NCBI GenBank assembly: GCA_049602715.1
Contig: JBMYRX010000007.1
Coordinates: 1-41,279, forward strand
Direction of reading: 5' to 3'
From: GCA-2697345 sp049602715
Lineage (GTDB): Bacteria; Pseudomonadota; Alphaproteobacteria; Rhodobacterales; Rhodobacteraceae
DNA: 41,279 nt
Shown: positions 25,724-33,596 of the stretch, in pieces
Position numbering within the stretch: position 1 is the first letter of the stretch
Layout: each line of letters opens with the position of its first letter
The notes under the pieces: model-generated
The model's input: the letters and a program-made list of their open reading frames with translations, nothing else
What the model was told of the DNA's origin: nothing
Database searches by the model: none
Position numbers and translations under genes: made by a program

Positions 25724-26512
25724 TTATACAGATCTAATTAGACCACCATCACAACGAATTTGACTCCCAGTAACATAACTTGCTGCTTCACTAACTAAAA
25801 ATGTTGCGACAGCTGAAAACTCTGAAACAGTCCCATAACGAGCAAGAGGTATGGTTGCCATTGAAGCTTTTTGGACTGCGTCAACACTTGTACCTGTCCG
25901 CTTAGCAGCTGCTTCATCTATCTCTCCAACTCGCTCTGTGTCTATTCTTCCCGGTAATAGCATATTTACCGTTATGCCTTCAGGTCCTAGATCGTTCGAT
26001 AGAGATTTTGACCATCCAACTAAAGATGCTCTAATCAAATTTGATAAAGCTAAATTAGGGATGGGCTGGATCAACCCTGATGAACCTATTGTTACGATAC
26101 GACCCCATTGTTGCGCTCTCATATGGGGGATAATCATATCCGTAATTTGTATTATTCGGGTGACCATCGCCTCTATTTGCCCTGGTAGTGTATTAATGTC
26201 AGCATCCACCATTTTTCCTGGGGGTGGACCTCCAGTATTATTAATTAATATATCGGCCCCACCAAAAACCTCTCTTACATTTCTCTCAAGAACTGAAACT
26301 GATTCACGATCGTTTAAATCTATGCACGCATACTCCGCTTTTCCTTGACCTTTTTTATTAATTCGTAAGACATTTTCTTTTAATCTATCTTCGGATCTAC
26401 CCGTTAATAAAACATTGGCTCCTTCGTCTGCTAAGGCCTCAGCTATACCTAGGCCAAGTCCTCTACTGGAAGACAAAACTAAAGCATTTTTCTTTTTCAA
26501 CCCGGTATCCAT
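25724..26512 (-). CDS. Short-chain dehydrogenase/reductase-like protein without the usual Tyr/Lys pair
   Basis: A 262-residue Rossmann-fold protein similar to 3-oxoacyl-ACP reductases. The cofactor loop SSSRGLGLGIAEAL, NNTGGP (normally NNAG) and the Ser in GSSGLIQP are present, and the C-terminus ITVNMLLPGRIDT...ASYVTGSQIRCDGG is typical. Where the YxxxK motif should be, the sequence reads LSNLIRAS, so the catalytic Tyr and Lys are Leu and Arg. It belongs to a recognisable divergent SDR branch with unknown activity. ATG at 26512, with AAGGA seven bases upstream, is preferred to a TTG five codons earlier. It is downstream of the transporter genes on the same strand, 111 bp away. Confidence 0.85.
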   Translation of the reverse strand: MDTGLKKKNALVLSSSRGLGLGIAEALADEGANVLLTGRSEDRLKENVLRINKKGQGKAEYACIDLNDRESVSVLERNVREVFGGADILINNTGGPPPGKMVDADINTLPGQIEAMVTRIIQITDMIIPHMRAQQWGRIVTIGSSGLIQPIPNLALSNLIRASLVGWSKSLSNDLGPEGITVNMLLPGRIDTERVGEIDEAAAKRTGTSVDAVQKASMATIPLARYGTVSEFSAVATFLVSEAASYVTGSQIRCDGGLIRSV

Positions 26513-26623
26513 GATAAAATCCTTCAAATTACTGTGGAAATATTTAAAAGATTGATAATCTGATTAAAATAAATCTGCAATATGTCAGTATTACTCATTA
26601 TATTATTTTGAGATAAAAGTAAC

Positions 26624-28234
26624 TTAAAGTTGGCTAAACTTTACATCTCTTCCTGGTGCAGCAGCTAACAAATCTTGTGTATATGGATGTTGAGGATTGT
26701 TATAAACATCTGTTGTTTTTCCTTGTTCAACCACTTTCCCGTGCTGCATAACAACGACTCGATCGCATACTTGCGCGGCAACTCGCAAATCATGAGTTAT
26801 AAAAAGCATTGCCATTCCAAAACGCTGTCGAATATCAAGGAATAAATCCAAAACCTGTTTTTGAACAGATACATCTAATGCTGAAACAGCCTCATCGGCA
26901 ACAATAAGTTTTGGTTCCATTACAACTGCTCTTGCAATACAGATTCGTTGTCTTTGACCTCCCGAAAACTGATGAGGGAACCTTCCCATAGCATCCGGTG
27001 AAATACCCACAATTTCTAATATCTCTCTTGCTTTTGATATTGCACCCACTTTAGTCATTCCGAAATTCATAGGCCCCTCGATCAATGATTGTTCTATCGT
27101 TCGCCTTGGATTTAGAGATCTATACGGATCTTGAAATACTATTTGAAATTCACTTCTGTAAGGTCTTAATGGGCCAGGTGGTAATGTAGAAATATTTTTC
27201 CCATTTATTGTAATATCTCCATCCGTTGGATCAATTAATCTTACTAAACACCTTGCGAGAGTGGATTTCCCGGACCCTGACTCTCCAACAATTCCCACTA
27301 ATTCTCCACCAAAAAGCTCAACAGACACATCTTGGACAGCTTTTACAAGTCTACCACCACCAAAAATTCCAGTCTTTCCGTATGTTTTATAAACTGCCGA
27401 CATCTCAACAACTTTTGTGTCTTCAACTTTTTGACCAGATCTATCAGGCGGCTCTAATGATGGCACTGAGCCAATAAGCATCTGGGTATATGGGTGCTCC
27501 GGGGAGTGGAGAATTTTATCCTTAGTACCTTGTTCCACTACTAAACCATTTTGCATGACCACTACTCGATCCGCAATTTCAGCAACAACACCGAAATCGT
27601 GAGTAATAAATAAAACACCCATCCCTTTGCTTTTTTGAATCTCGCTTACAAGCGACAAAACTTCCGCCTGAGTTGTTACATCCAATGCTGTAGTAGGCTC
27701 ATCTGCGATTAATAGGCTAGGTTCCAAGACCAAGGCCATCGCGATCATTATCCGTTGTCTTTGCCCTCCAGAAAGCTGATGTGGGTATGCGTCATATATC
27801 TTTTTAGGTTCTGGAAGCTTTACGGCATCCATCGCTTCCATGATCTTTTTACGTCTATCTTGTTCACTGAGACGCGTGTGGATTGTCAGTAACTCTGCGA
27901 TTTGTTTTCCAACTTTCATAACGGGGTTTAAGGCAGTCATAGGCTCTTGAAAGATCATGCCAATCCTACTACCTCGAAACTTTCTCATTTCGGCGTTATC
28001 TTTAGTTAAAAGATCGTCACCTTCTAGAAGGATCTTACCACCTACTGGTGTAAGTTCTTTTCGTGGTATAAGTCCCATTATTGTAAACGCTGTAACTGAT
28101 TTTCCAGATCCAGACTCTCCAACAACACATACTATTTCACCCTTATCAACATTAAGAGTAACATCCTCTATCGCAAATTCACGATCGCCGCCTTCAGGAA
28201 GTTTTACTGTTAAGTTTTCAATCTGTAGAACCAT
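26624..28234 (-). CDS. Dipeptide/oligopeptide ABC transporter ATPase, fused DppD-DppF type
   Basis: A 536-residue protein with two complete ATP-binding cassettes in tandem, the fused form of DppD and DppF. The first has Walker A GESGSGKS (39-46), signature LSGGQRQR and Walker B LLIADEPTTALD. The second repeats GESGSGKS, FSGGQRQR and LIVADEAVSALD. Each ends with an oligopeptide-type HPYTQMLIGSVP or HPYTQDLLAAAPG segment, typical of OppD/OppF. It energises peptide import at the inner membrane. It is the last gene of the cluster, 32 bp after the DppC-like permease gene. Confidence 0.94.
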   Translation of the reverse strand: MVLQIENLTVKLPEGGDREFAIEDVTLNVDKGEIVCVVGESGSGKSVTAFTIMGLIPRKELTPVGGKILLEGDDLLTKDNAEMRKFRGSRIGMIFQEPMTALNPVMKVGKQIAELLTIHTRLSEQDRRKKIMEAMDAVKLPEPKKIYDAYPHQLSGGQRQRIMIAMALVLEPSLLIADEPTTALDVTTQAEVLSLVSEIQKSKGMGVLFITHDFGVVAEIADRVVVMQNGLVVEQGTKDKILHSPEHPYTQMLIGSVPSLEPPDRSGQKVEDTKVVEMSAVYKTYGKTGIFGGGRLVKAVQDVSVELFGGELVGIVGESGSGKSTLARCLVRLIDPTDGDITINGKNISTLPPGPLRPYRSEFQIVFQDPYRSLNPRRTIEQSLIEGPMNFGMTKVGAISKAREILEIVGISPDAMGRFPHQFSGGQRQRICIARAVVMEPKLIVADEAVSALDVSVQKQVLDLFLDIRQRFGMAMLFITHDLRVAAQVCDRVVVMQHGKVVEQGKTTDVYNNPQHPYTQDLLAAAPGRDVKFSQL

Positions 28235-28266
28235 TTCGTAGTGCTTTCATAATCAATATTTGGTAT

Positions 28267-29130
28267 TTACATTTTTTTCGCAATTCGGGGATCAAGAGTA
28301 TCTCTTAATCCGTCTCCCACTATGTTAACCGACATGACGGTGATACCCAAAGCTACACCTGGAAAGAAGATGATCCACGGACAAAGTTGAAAGTAAGTTC
28401 TTCCCTCTGACATAATATTACCCCAACTTGGAATCTCAGGCGGTATACCTGCTCCAAGGAAACCTAATATACTTTCAGTTAGCATTGCAGATGCGCACAC
28501 ATAGGTTGCTTGAACAATTAAGGGGGCAATAGTATTTGGTAGAATATGCCTTATCATTATACTTGGAAGTTTTGTTCCCGCAGCAATTGCTGCTTCAACG
28601 TAAGCTTCTTCTCTAACCGTAAGGACAACCGAACGAACTAATCTTACAACCCTAGGTATTTCCGGTATGGTTATAGCAACTATAACTGTCAGTATTGTCG
28701 CGCCCGATAAAGAAATCAACGCGATTGCCAACAAAATACCTGGGATAGCCATTAATCCATCCATAACTCTCATTATAATGGCGTCTAATAATCTGATATA
28801 ACCGGCTAAAAGGCCTAAAAATAACCCTATGAAGACCGATACCCCAGCAACAGCAACCCCAACTGTTAATGATATTCTACCCCCCGATATTGCTCTGGAA
28901 AATATATCTCTACCTAGCGGATCTGTCCCAAACCACATTTCTGGCCCTGGCGGTTTTATTCTCTTCATGGGATTTATTGCTATAGGGTCTCCCGTAAAAA
29001 AGGGACCAATCAATGCTATCAAAGCCAAGATCGCCAAGATTACTAACCCAGCTGTCAACGACTTATTAGAAATAATTATTTTTAAAAGACTCGGATCTTC
29101 TTTTACATGTATAGTTGTCGTTTCAGTCAT
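28267..29130 (-). CDS. Peptide ABC transporter permease, DppC-like
   Basis: A 287-residue inner-membrane protein with an N-terminal helix (about 24-45), the MWFGTDPLGRDIFSRAISGGRISL segment diagnostic of the OppC/DppC N-terminal domain, five further hydrophobic segments, and the EAA loop EAYVEAAIAAGTKLPSIMIRHILPN that contacts the ATPase. Its ATG overlaps the stop of the upstream DppB-like gene as TAATG, a strong sign of coupled translation. Partner of the other transporter genes in this cluster. Confidence 0.93.
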   Translation of the reverse strand: MTETTTIHVKEDPSLLKIIISNKSLTAGLVILAILALIALIGPFFTGDPIAINPMKRIKPPGPEMWFGTDPLGRDIFSRAISGGRISLTVGVAVAGVSVFIGLFLGLLAGYIRLLDAIIMRVMDGLMAIPGILLAIALISLSGATILTVIVAITIPEIPRVVRLVRSVVLTVREEAYVEAAIAAGTKLPSIMIRHILPNTIAPLIVQATYVCASAMLTESILGFLGAGIPPEIPSWGNIMSEGRTYFQLCPWIIFFPGVALGITVMSVNIVGDGLRDTLDPRIAKKM

Positions 29131-30071
29131 TAATATCTTATCCTTGGGTCTATAAAGGTATAACTCAGATCAATCAGTAGGTTTATGAATATATAGATAA
29201 AACTAAAGAAAAGTATTAAACCCTGAATGACCCCGTAATCTCGTGCTAAAACTGCATCAAGAACCAATCTGCCTAGACCAGGAACATTATAAACACTCTC
29301 TGTAACGACCACTCCACCGATCATCAAAGCAACACTGATCCCTAAAACCGTTACAATCGGTACCGCAGCGTTTCGCAAAGCGTGACGTAAGAGAATCTTA
29401 AATTCACTCTGACCTTTTGCTCTTGCCGTCCTGACATAGTCTTCATTTAGTACCTCGACTACCGAAGCTCTAGTCATTCGTGATATCAAAGCTATGTATA
29501 TTACACTAAGCGTAACAGCCGGCATAGTTATATGCCTCAGAAAAGGTAATAATCCGTACTCGAATGGACTCTTATACCCTTGAACGGGTAGCCACCTTAG
29601 CTCCATCGCGAAAAAATAAACAAGTATATATCCAAGAACAAATACAGGGATAGAGAATCCTGCCACAGAGAAAACCATAACAAATTTATCAATCCAGCTA
29701 CCGGCTTTATACGCTGCAAGAGTTCCCAAAGGAATAGCAACTAGAACGGTCAATATTATGGTAGATGCAGCCAATAATAGAGTTGGTTCAAGACGCTGAG
29801 ATATCAGAGTAGTAACCTGAAGATTAGAATGGTATGAGTGCCCTAGGTCTCCTGATGCCAGTTGCAACATCCACTTGCCCATCTGCACATGTATTGGGTC
29901 TGCAAGTCCAAGCTTTATACGAATTTCTTCAATATCTTCAGCTGTTGCATAGTCACCAGCAATAACTGAAGCAGGATCTCCCGGACCCAGACGAATTATA
30001 AAAAAAACAAATAGTGCAACTACTACCATTACCGGTATTGTAGCTAATATTCTCTTGATTACGTAAAGCAT
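29130..30071 (-). CDS. Peptide ABC transporter permease, DppB-like
   Basis: A 313-residue inner-membrane protein with an N-terminal helix (MLYVIKRILATIPVMVVVAL), then FIIRLGPGDPASVIAG, LGLADPIHVQMGKW and the EAA loop EDYVRTARAKGQSEFKILLRHALRNAAVPI. This is the order of OppB/DppB proteins. Its last helix ends in LSYTFIDPRIRY, the common C-terminus of the family. The ATG is preceded by AGGG. It lies 73 bp downstream of the binding-protein gene, with a terminator-like hairpin in the gap. Confidence 0.93.
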   Translation of the reverse strand: MLYVIKRILATIPVMVVVALFVFFIIRLGPGDPASVIAGDYATAEDIEEIRIKLGLADPIHVQMGKWMLQLASGDLGHSYHSNLQVTTLISQRLEPTLLLAASTIILTVLVAIPLGTLAAYKAGSWIDKFVMVFSVAGFSIPVFVLGYILVYFFAMELRWLPVQGYKSPFEYGLLPFLRHITMPAVTLSVIYIALISRMTRASVVEVLNEDYVRTARAKGQSEFKILLRHALRNAAVPIVTVLGISVALMIGGVVVTESVYNVPGLGRLVLDAVLARDYGVIQGLILFFSFIYIFINLLIDLSYTFIDPRIRY

Positions 30072-30090
30072 TTGTTACCCTGATACGTGT

Positions 30091-30130
30091 AAAAAAAAAG
30101 ATTGTTGATTGCCCAGTAAGGGCAATCAAC
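30091..30130 (-). terminator. Intra-operon terminator/attenuator between binding protein and permease genes
   Basis: A perfect 11-bp inverted repeat (GTTGATTGCCC at 30104-30114 and GGGCAATCAAC at 30120-30130, five-base loop) is followed on the minus strand by AATC and nine Ts (30099-30091). It sits just after the binding-protein stop. Such partial terminators commonly let the binding protein be made in excess over the permeases, and the hairpin also protects the upstream mRNA from 3' exonucleases. Confidence 0.85.
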
Positions 30131-30144
30131 TAATTTATATAATC

Positions 30145-31734
30145 TTATTTAGACATATTCCAGAAGAATTGTACTGGAGACTTAATAAGACCTTTCACGT
30201 TGTTACGATATGCAACTGGCGAGAAAAACTGTCCTAAGTGTCCAGAGAAAGCATTTTCCCATGCTTGATTTTGAACAGTCGAGGATAGAGCTCTTTTCTC
30301 TTCCATTGATCCTGCACTAAAGAAAGCCATACGAGCTTCTTCGGAAACTGGATCTGTAGGCCAACCGAACCAACCTGCGTCAGGATTACCTGAGAACGCA
30401 ATAGAAGTTGGGTCCATGATGTCTGCACCAATCCACCAAGTGTGGAAGATATTCCAACCGCCCTCGGAAACTGGATCACGTTTCGCTCTTCGCGAAGTAA
30501 GTGTAGACCAGTCCATAGCTTGTACTTCAACAGTGAACCCAGCATCACGCAACTTTTGAGCTGTGATCAATGAGAAAGCTGAAAGTACTGGAACGTCTGT
30601 TGGTTGCATTATTATAACAGGTGTTCCGTCATAACCAGCAGCCTTAAGAGCAGCAGCAGCTTTTGCAGTATCGGCTACCTGGATAATATCGTTATTGATA
30701 TCGGTTGCCATAGGTGTTCCGCATGGGAATACTGAGTAACATGTTGACCAGTACGCCTGGTCACCAACAGCACCAGCCAAGTAATCTTCTTGCTTAACAG
30801 CCATTAGAGCTGCACGTCTGATTGCAACATTATCAAATGGTGGTTGCACGTGGTTGAATCGCAAGAAACCAATATTTCCAAGTGGGTCATTAACCTCAAC
30901 AGTGATGTCTGGGTTAGCAGCCATCATTGGTGCCAAGTCGTTTGCTGGAGATTCGAAGTAATCAACTTCTCCTGCCATTAGAGCGTTCATTGCTGTCATT
31001 TGATCAGGGAAATATGTCCACTCTACAGCATCAACCAGAGCTAATTTACCACCAGCAGCAGCTGACGCAGGTTCACTTCTTGGGTTATAACCGTCAAATT
31101 TCTTGTATACAACTTTACTACCTGGAACCCACTCATCTTTGTTAAACATGAATGGTCCTGATCCTGTAAAGTCAGAGATTTGCTCAAACGCATCAGTTGC
31201 AGCAACACGCGCTGGCATCATGAACGGCACGTTAGATGAAATTTTTCCGATTGACTCCAAAACTAGACCGAAAGGTTTAGCTAGTTTCATCTCAAAAGTC
31301 TTGTCATCTATAGCTGTCATACTTCCCATATGTTTCATGAGAGCTTGACCCATTCCGTCTCTTTTACCCCAACGCTCTAAAGAAGCTACACAATCAGCTG
31401 CAGTAACAGGACTACCATCATGCCAGTTTAGACCATCTCGTAATGTGAATGACCAATTCATTCCATCATCTGATTGGGTCCATGTATCAACCATTTGTGG
31501 CTGTGGTGTAAAACTTTCATCCATTGCGAACAAAGTATCGTAAATCATATATCCATGATTCCGACTGATATAAGCTGTTGTCCAGATTGGATCCAGATTT
31601 TTAAGGTCTGCATGAGGGATAATCTTCAGTACAGATTCTGCGTGGGCAAATGAAAAAACACTCATCCCCCCCATTAATAGGGCCGCCATTCCACCGATAA
31701 TTCGATTTCTGACTCCCGAAATAATATTAGTCAT
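30145..31734 (-). CDS. Peptide ABC transporter substrate-binding protein (family 5)
   Basis: A 529-residue periplasmic protein, the substrate receptor of the ABC importer. The N-terminus is a Sec signal peptide with a basic start, a hydrophobic stretch GGMAALLMGGMSVFSFA and a cleavage site like AHA-ES near residue 32; there is no lipobox cysteine, so it should be soluble. Family 5 features are IPHADLKNLDPIWTTAYISRNHGYMIYDTLFA, WTFTLRDGLNWHDGSPVTAADC-like text (W-S-F-T-L-R-D-G-L) and VDAVEWTYFPDQMTAMNALMAGEVD. The ligand is not known; the neighbouring M81 and amidohydrolase genes suggest a peptide- or amide-like compound. ATG at 31734 with GGAGG about nine bases upstream. Confidence 0.93.
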   Translation of the reverse strand: MTNIISGVRNRIIGGMAALLMGGMSVFSFAHAESVLKIIPHADLKNLDPIWTTAYISRNHGYMIYDTLFAMDESFTPQPQMVDTWTQSDDGMNWSFTLRDGLNWHDGSPVTAADCVASLERWGKRDGMGQALMKHMGSMTAIDDKTFEMKLAKPFGLVLESIGKISSNVPFMMPARVAATDAFEQISDFTGSGPFMFNKDEWVPGSKVVYKKFDGYNPRSEPASAAAGGKLALVDAVEWTYFPDQMTAMNALMAGEVDYFESPANDLAPMMAANPDITVEVNDPLGNIGFLRFNHVQPPFDNVAIRRAALMAVKQEDYLAGAVGDQAYWSTCYSVFPCGTPMATDINNDIIQVADTAKAAAALKAAGYDGTPVIIMQPTDVPVLSAFSLITAQKLRDAGFTVEVQAMDWSTLTSRRAKRDPVSEGGWNIFHTWWIGADIMDPTSIAFSGNPDAGWFGWPTDPVSEEARMAFFSAGSMEEKRALSSTVQNQAWENAFSGHLGQFFSPVAYRNNVKGLIKSPVQFFWNMSK

Positions 31735-31816
31735 ATTCTACTTTCCTCCATATTTCATTACTCAGAAACGAAAAATTTACGAAAAACTTTTGCCTCTGAA
31801 AGGTGAATAGACCCCG

Positions 31817-31845
31817 AATACAGTTATTTTGAGCAACAATGTCAA
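31817..31845 (-). promoter_or_regulatory. Candidate sigma-70-type promoter for the binding-protein gene
   Basis: On the minus strand a perfect TTGACA (31845-31840) is followed after 17 bases by TGTATT (31822-31817), a four-of-six match to TATAAT. The start site would lie about 75 bp before the ATG at 31734. Spacing and the -35 box are good; the -10 box is moderate. Confidence 0.4.
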
Positions 31846-31963
31846 GCTCTTATAGATAAATTTTTAATAGAAAAAAAAATATATATTTTAAATATATGAA
31901 AATATTTTAACATTGTATGATAAAACAACTTATTTCGTTGACTGAATCAAATATCATACTAAA

Positions 31964-31981
31964 AGTTTCACTAATGAAACT
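31964..31981. promoter_or_regulatory. 18-bp dyad, candidate operator
   Basis: AGTTTCACTAATGAAACT is a perfect seven-base inverted repeat with a four-base centre, lying 61 bp upstream of the M81 gene and 230 bp upstream of the transporter start. Its size and symmetry fit a dimeric helix-turn-helix regulator site; the regulator is not known and none is encoded nearby. Confidence 0.4.
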
Positions 31982-32042
31982 AGATGTAGTTACCAATTAG
32001 AATAATAGAAAATATTAGAATTAATAAAAGGAAACTTGCTTA

Positions 32043-33554
32043 ATGACAAAAAAATACAGAATCGCCTTTGCAGGTTTTCAGCATGAGACAAATACCTTCG
32101 CACCTTTCAAAACGGAATTAGAAAACTTTATAAATCCAGGAAATATGCCCCCCTTTACTATCGGAGAAGATATTAAAAAAGTTTGCTCAGGACAAAATAT
32201 ACCAATTAGTGGTTTTATGGAGGCCTCTGACTCCTTTGAATTGATACCATTAGCGTATGCTTCAGCGGAGCCGGGTGGCTTAGTAACTAGAGAAGCCTTC
32301 GATATAATTAGTGGTTCCATTTTGCAGGGTATTAAAAATGTTAATGAAATTGACGGTTTATATTTTGACCTTCACGGAGCAATGGTTACCGAGGACTACG
32401 ATGACGGTGAAGAAGAATTGATGCGTCGGGTAAGACAAGAAGTTGGTAAAGATATTCCTATTGTAACTAGCCTCGACTTACATGGTAATCTAAGCCCTGA
32501 ATTTATAAGCCTTATCTCCGCAACCACAATTTACAGAACTTACCCCCATGTTGATATGGCAGAAACCGGAAAGAGAGCATCCCAATTATTAAAAAAAGTT
32601 TTAGAGTCTAGATTAAAAATACATAAGGTATTTAAACAAGCTGACTTTATTCCTCCAGTTACCTCCCAATCCACAATGCGCGAACCAGGAAGGCAACTGT
32701 ATAGAGAACTCGAATCATATAAAGACAATGAATTACTATCAGTGGATATGGCATTTGGCTTCGCGCCAGCTGACATACCTAATGTTGGCATCTCAGTTTT
32801 TGTCTGTGGAGTTAATCTCGAAAAAGTAGAAAAAGCTGCAAATGCTATATTAGAGCGCGTTCATACAAAAGAAGCAGACTTTGACGATCAACTAATTAAA
32901 TCAAAGAACGCGATAGAAACAGCGGTGGAATTGTCCCAACAAGCAACCCGACCCATAATAATTGCGGACCCGCAAGATAACCCCGGAGCTGGTGCTTCAG
33001 GGGATAGTACCGGCATAATAAGCGAATTGATTGAAGGTAAGGTACCTGCACTAGTGGGAATGTTTTGGGACCCTGACGCAGCTGATGAGTGTCATCAGTT
33101 GGGGGTTGGTCAAACTATTACTGTCAAAATTGGTGGTAAATTCCCGAAAGAAAACGGTCCTGCATTAAGAATTACTGGAATTATTAAAAATCTATCGGAT
33201 GGCAAATTTTTGTGTAAAGGCCCCTATAGCTTTGGAGTAAATGCGAACCTAGGTAAAATGGCGGCTATTCATATCACATTAGATAATAAATCTGATTTGA
33301 TAATTTTAATAGGTTCAAATAGAGCACAGAATGCAGATCAAGAAATTTTTAAGCATATTGGCTATGATCCCAAAAATCACGGAATAGTAGTTCTAAAAAG
33401 TGCGATTCATTTCCTCGCAGACTATGAACCAATATCACACGCTGTATTATTTGCCGAGGCCCCAGGTCAAAACCCTGTTAGAGTGGACAAAATAAAATAT
33501 ACGAAGTTACGTTCAGGTGTGAGACTAGGTCCAAACGGAAAGAATTTTAAATAA
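32043..33554 (+). CDS. M81 family metallopeptidase (MlrC-like)
   Basis: A 503-residue cytoplasmic zinc-dependent hydrolase of the MlrC family, first known for degrading linearised microcystin but widespread in bacteria that do not meet the toxin. The N-terminal DUF1485 domain has FAGFQHETNTFAP (His14, Glu15), FDLHGAMVTE (His111), SLDLHGNLSPE (His147) and YRTYPHVDMAETG (His169), candidate metal ligands; the C-terminal MlrC domain follows from about residue 300 with ADPQDNPGAGASGDST. The natural substrate here is not known; the divergent peptide transporter and the following amidohydrolase suggest a modified peptide or amide. AAGGA precedes the ATG. Confidence 0.9.
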   Translation: MTKKYRIAFAGFQHETNTFAPFKTELENFINPGNMPPFTIGEDIKKVCSGQNIPISGFMEASDSFELIPLAYASAEPGGLVTREAFDIISGSILQGIKNVNEIDGLYFDLHGAMVTEDYDDGEEELMRRVRQEVGKDIPIVTSLDLHGNLSPEFISLISATTIYRTYPHVDMAETGKRASQLLKKVLESRLKIHKVFKQADFIPPVTSQSTMREPGRQLYRELESYKDNELLSVDMAFGFAPADIPNVGISVFVCGVNLEKVEKAANAILERVHTKEADFDDQLIKSKNAIETAVELSQQATRPIIIADPQDNPGAGASGDSTGIISELIEGKVPALVGMFWDPDAADECHQLGVGQTITVKIGGKFPKENGPALRITGIIKNLSDGKFLCKGPYSFGVNANLGKMAAIHITLDNKSDLIILIGSNRAQNADQEIFKHIGYDPKNHGIVVLKSAIHFLADYEPISHAVLFAEAPGQNPVRVDKIKYTKLRSGVRLGPNGKNFK

Positions 33555-33596
33555 AATTAATAGTAAGCAATCTATATTTTCATCAAAGGAAAAGAA

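Larger units (their letters stand above)
31735..32042. other. Divergent intergenic region between the transporter and M81 genes
   Basis: 308 bp without a gene. It holds the ribosome site and a candidate promoter of the binding-protein gene, a very AT-rich stretch around 31850-31915, and the 18-bp dyad at 31964-31981. Transcription leaves it in both directions, so it is the likely control point of the whole module. No regulator gene is adjacent. Confidence 0.7.

Noticed and set aside
25851..26348. 165-codon plus-strand frame opposite the SDR gene
   Set aside because: Antisense shadow of a well-supported SDR reading frame; no motif or ribosome site.
26624..28234. Duplicated ABC cassette as a possible assembly duplication
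   Set aside because: The two halves differ throughout and match the known fused DppD-DppF architecture.
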